Under the pieces are notes generated by a model. The model ran no database searches. It saw nothing but the letters and a program-made list of their open reading frames with translations, and had not been told where the DNA came from. From positions 1 to 6,391 of the forward strand of contig JAAZMG010000301.1 of the NCBI GenBank assembly GCA_012798935.1: a DNA stretch of 6,391 bases, given 5' to 3'. Positions 5,155 to 6,391 of the stretch are shown piece by piece (the first letter of the stretch is position 1; each line of letters opens with the position of its first letter). The stretch is from Tissierellia bacterium (lineage in GTDB: Bacteria; Bacillota; Clostridia; Tissierellales; Tepidimicrobiaceae). The translations under genes were made by a program, and so were the position numbers.

Positions 5155-6195
5155 ATGAAAACTATAATAGGAGAAAGTGTTCTGGATAAACTAAATGGAT
5201 ACTTGAAGGACAATAGTATGTATAAACTATATATTATTACAGACGACATAGTAAATGAATTATACATGAATTATTTAGAAAAGATTCTTAAGGATTTTAA
5301 TTTAATCACTTATGTATTACCTTCTGGTGAGGAGAGCAAGTCCATAGATAATATTATGCCCATATATGATAATCTTATAGAAAACAATATAGATAGAAAT
5401 ACAATTATACTAAGTTTTGGTGGAGGTGTAGTAGGAGATGTAGCAGGATTTGTAGCTTCTACTTATAAAAGAGGATTAAAGTATATTCAAATTCCTACTA
5501 CCCTTTTAGCTCAGGTAGATAGTAGCCTAGGTGGTAAGGTAGGTATTGACTATGGAGGATATAAAAATATAGTAGGTTCTTTTTATTTTCCGGAGGTTGT
5601 GATTATAGATATTTCTTTTTTAAAAACATTAGGGCACAAGGAGGTTACTTGTGGATTAGGGGAAATATTAAAGTATGGTTTAATACATGATTATAGTCTA
5701 TTTGAATTTACAAGGCTTAATTTAAAAAATATATACAAGAAGGATTTAAATGTAATATTACCTATTATAAAAAGGTCAATAAATATTAAACAAGAGATAG
5801 TTTCAAAAGACAAATATGATATAGGGTTAAGGAAAATTTTAAACTTTGGTCATACTATAGGACATAGTATTGAATCCTATTATGGATTTACTAAATTTAA
5901 TCATGGTGAATCTATAATATTAGGAATAATGTATGAATCCTACATAGGAAAAGAACTTGGATTAATAGATGAGGGGTATTTTGATGAAATATTTACAACC
6001 CTTAAAAACTTAGTAACACCAATTAGATTTTCTAATGAAGAAATAAATAGTTTAATTAATATTATGAAGAATGATAAAAAGAATATAAACGATAATATAG
6101 GCTTTATATTACCAGTAGGGAAGGGAAAAGTTAATTTATATAATAATATTGAAGAACAATTAATTATTAAAAGTTTGAAAGGTGAATGGATTTGA
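5155..6195 (+). CDS. aroB: 3-dehydroquinate synthase
   Basis: Complete 346-residue 3-dehydroquinate synthase, the NAD- and metal-dependent enzyme that cyclises DAHP, the second step of the shikimate pathway. The NAD-binding glycine motif GGGVVGDVAGF lies at 89-99, followed by PTTLLAQVDSSLGGKVGID (114-132) and KNIVGSFYFP (137-146). The three metal ligands are visible: Glu170 in CGLGEILKYG, His233 in NFGHTIGHSIE and His250 in HGES. The length is slightly below the usual 350-365, with a short N terminus that starts directly at the first strand. The Shine-Dalgarno AGGTGA (5145-5150) overlaps the aroC stop codon, so translation is probably coupled to aroC. The next gene, aroA, overlaps its end by 4 or 10 bases depending on the start chosen. 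All catalytic residues I can place are intact. Confidence 0.98.
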   Translation: MKTIIGESVLDKLNGYLKDNSMYKLYIITDDIVNELYMNYLEKILKDFNLITYVLPSGEESKSIDNIMPIYDNLIENNIDRNTIILSFGGGVVGDVAGFVASTYKRGLKYIQIPTTLLAQVDSSLGGKVGIDYGGYKNIVGSFYFPEVVIIDISFLKTLGHKEVTCGLGEILKYGLIHDYSLFEFTRLNLKNIYKKDLNVILPIIKRSINIKQEIVSKDKYDIGLRKILNFGHTIGHSIESYYGFTKFNHGESIILGIMYESYIGKELGLIDEGYFDEIFTTLKNLVTPIRFSNEEINSLINIMKNDKKNINDNIGFILPVGKGKVNLYNNIEEQLIIKSLKGEWI

Positions 6196-6391
6196 TAATC
6201 AGCGGAAAAGGGAAAAAACTGATAGGTGAGATAACAGTTCCTGGAGATAAGTCTATTTCTCATAGAAGTATAATAATAGGTTCATTGGCTGAGGGCATTA
6301 CTACCGTAAACAATATTTTAATGTCCGAGGATGTTAAAAGGACTATTAAATGTTTTCAGGATATGGGAGTTGATATAAAAGAGGATGGGCA
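6192..6391 (+). CDS. aroA: EPSP synthase, 5' part only (cut by window end)
   Basis: The first 66 codons of 3-phosphoshikimate 1-carboxyvinyltransferase, which joins shikimate 3-phosphate and phosphoenolpyruvate to make EPSP, the substrate of the aroC product. The N-terminal block VPGDKSISHRSIIIGSLAEG (16-35) carries the substrate-binding Lys20, Ser21 and Arg25, and SEDVKRTI (45-52) is the second conserved stretch. Two starts are possible. TTG at 6192 forms a TTGA overlap with the aroB stop and lies 6 bases after GGTGA (6181-6185). ATG at 6186 is in frame but abuts that site with almost no spacing. I prefer TTG because of the ribosome binding site; the difference is two residues. About 360 further residues should lie beyond the window. 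The frame is open to the last base. Confidence 0.95.
   Translation, partial: MIISGKGKKLIGEITVPGDKSISHRSIIIGSLAEGITTVNNILMSEDVKRTIKCFQDMGVDIKEDG

Noticed and set aside
5073..5267. Minus-strand frame across the aroC-aroB junction
   Set aside because: It is antisense to two well-supported genes and lacks any family feature.
5940..6263. Minus-strand 107-codon frame across aroB and aroA
   Set aside because: It is antisense to aroB and to the start of aroA, both with intact family motifs; no independent support.

Overview
The window is AT-rich, with every convincing gene on the + strand, strong purine-rich ribosome binding sites and short stem-loop terminators. Together with a lit-type lipoprotein transacylase and an iron-sulfur flavoprotein, this points to a low-GC Gram-positive anaerobe, probably a member of Clostridia or Tissierellia. 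That placement is inferred from gene content and composition; there is no rRNA or other direct marker. No mobile element, CRISPR array, tRNA or rRNA was seen.

Region 1 (1-890): yebC, a complete YebC/TACO1-family translation factor. Two small AT-rich hairpins lie upstream and a 23-bp near-perfect stem-loop follows it. Region 2 (900-1700): two small proteins without assigned function, 99 aa (976-1275) and 57 aa (1485-1658), each with a good Shine-Dalgarno sequence. The 57-aa gene ends in a clear intrinsic terminator. The 209-base gap between them holds a plausible promoter for the 57-aa gene and a doubtful cysteine-containing mini-ORF.

Region 3 (1700-3330): a two-gene overlapping unit. The first gene is a Lit-like (TIGR01906/DUF1461) membrane protein, probably a lipoprotein intramolecular transacylase. 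The second is a four-helix membrane protein carrying a cytoplasmic Mrr-like PD-(D/E)XK fold whose catalytic signature looks altered. This pair is the least ordinary part of the window. Region 4 (3331-4006): an iron-sulfur flavoprotein (Isf-like NADPH-dependent FMN reductase family), with a terminator folded over its last codons and stop codon.

Region 5 (4009-6391): a shikimate-pathway operon in the order aroC, aroB, aroA. The genes are 4 bases apart or overlap, and aroA is cut off by the window end. AroB makes 3-dehydroquinate early in the pathway, AroA makes EPSP and AroC converts EPSP to chorismate, the precursor of Phe, Tyr, Trp and folate. DAHP synthase, dehydroquinase, shikimate dehydrogenase and shikimate kinase are not in the window; some may lie downstream. 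No promoter is obvious between the flavoprotein terminator and aroC, so the operon is either transcribed by read-through of that terminator or from a promoter inside the flavoprotein gene.
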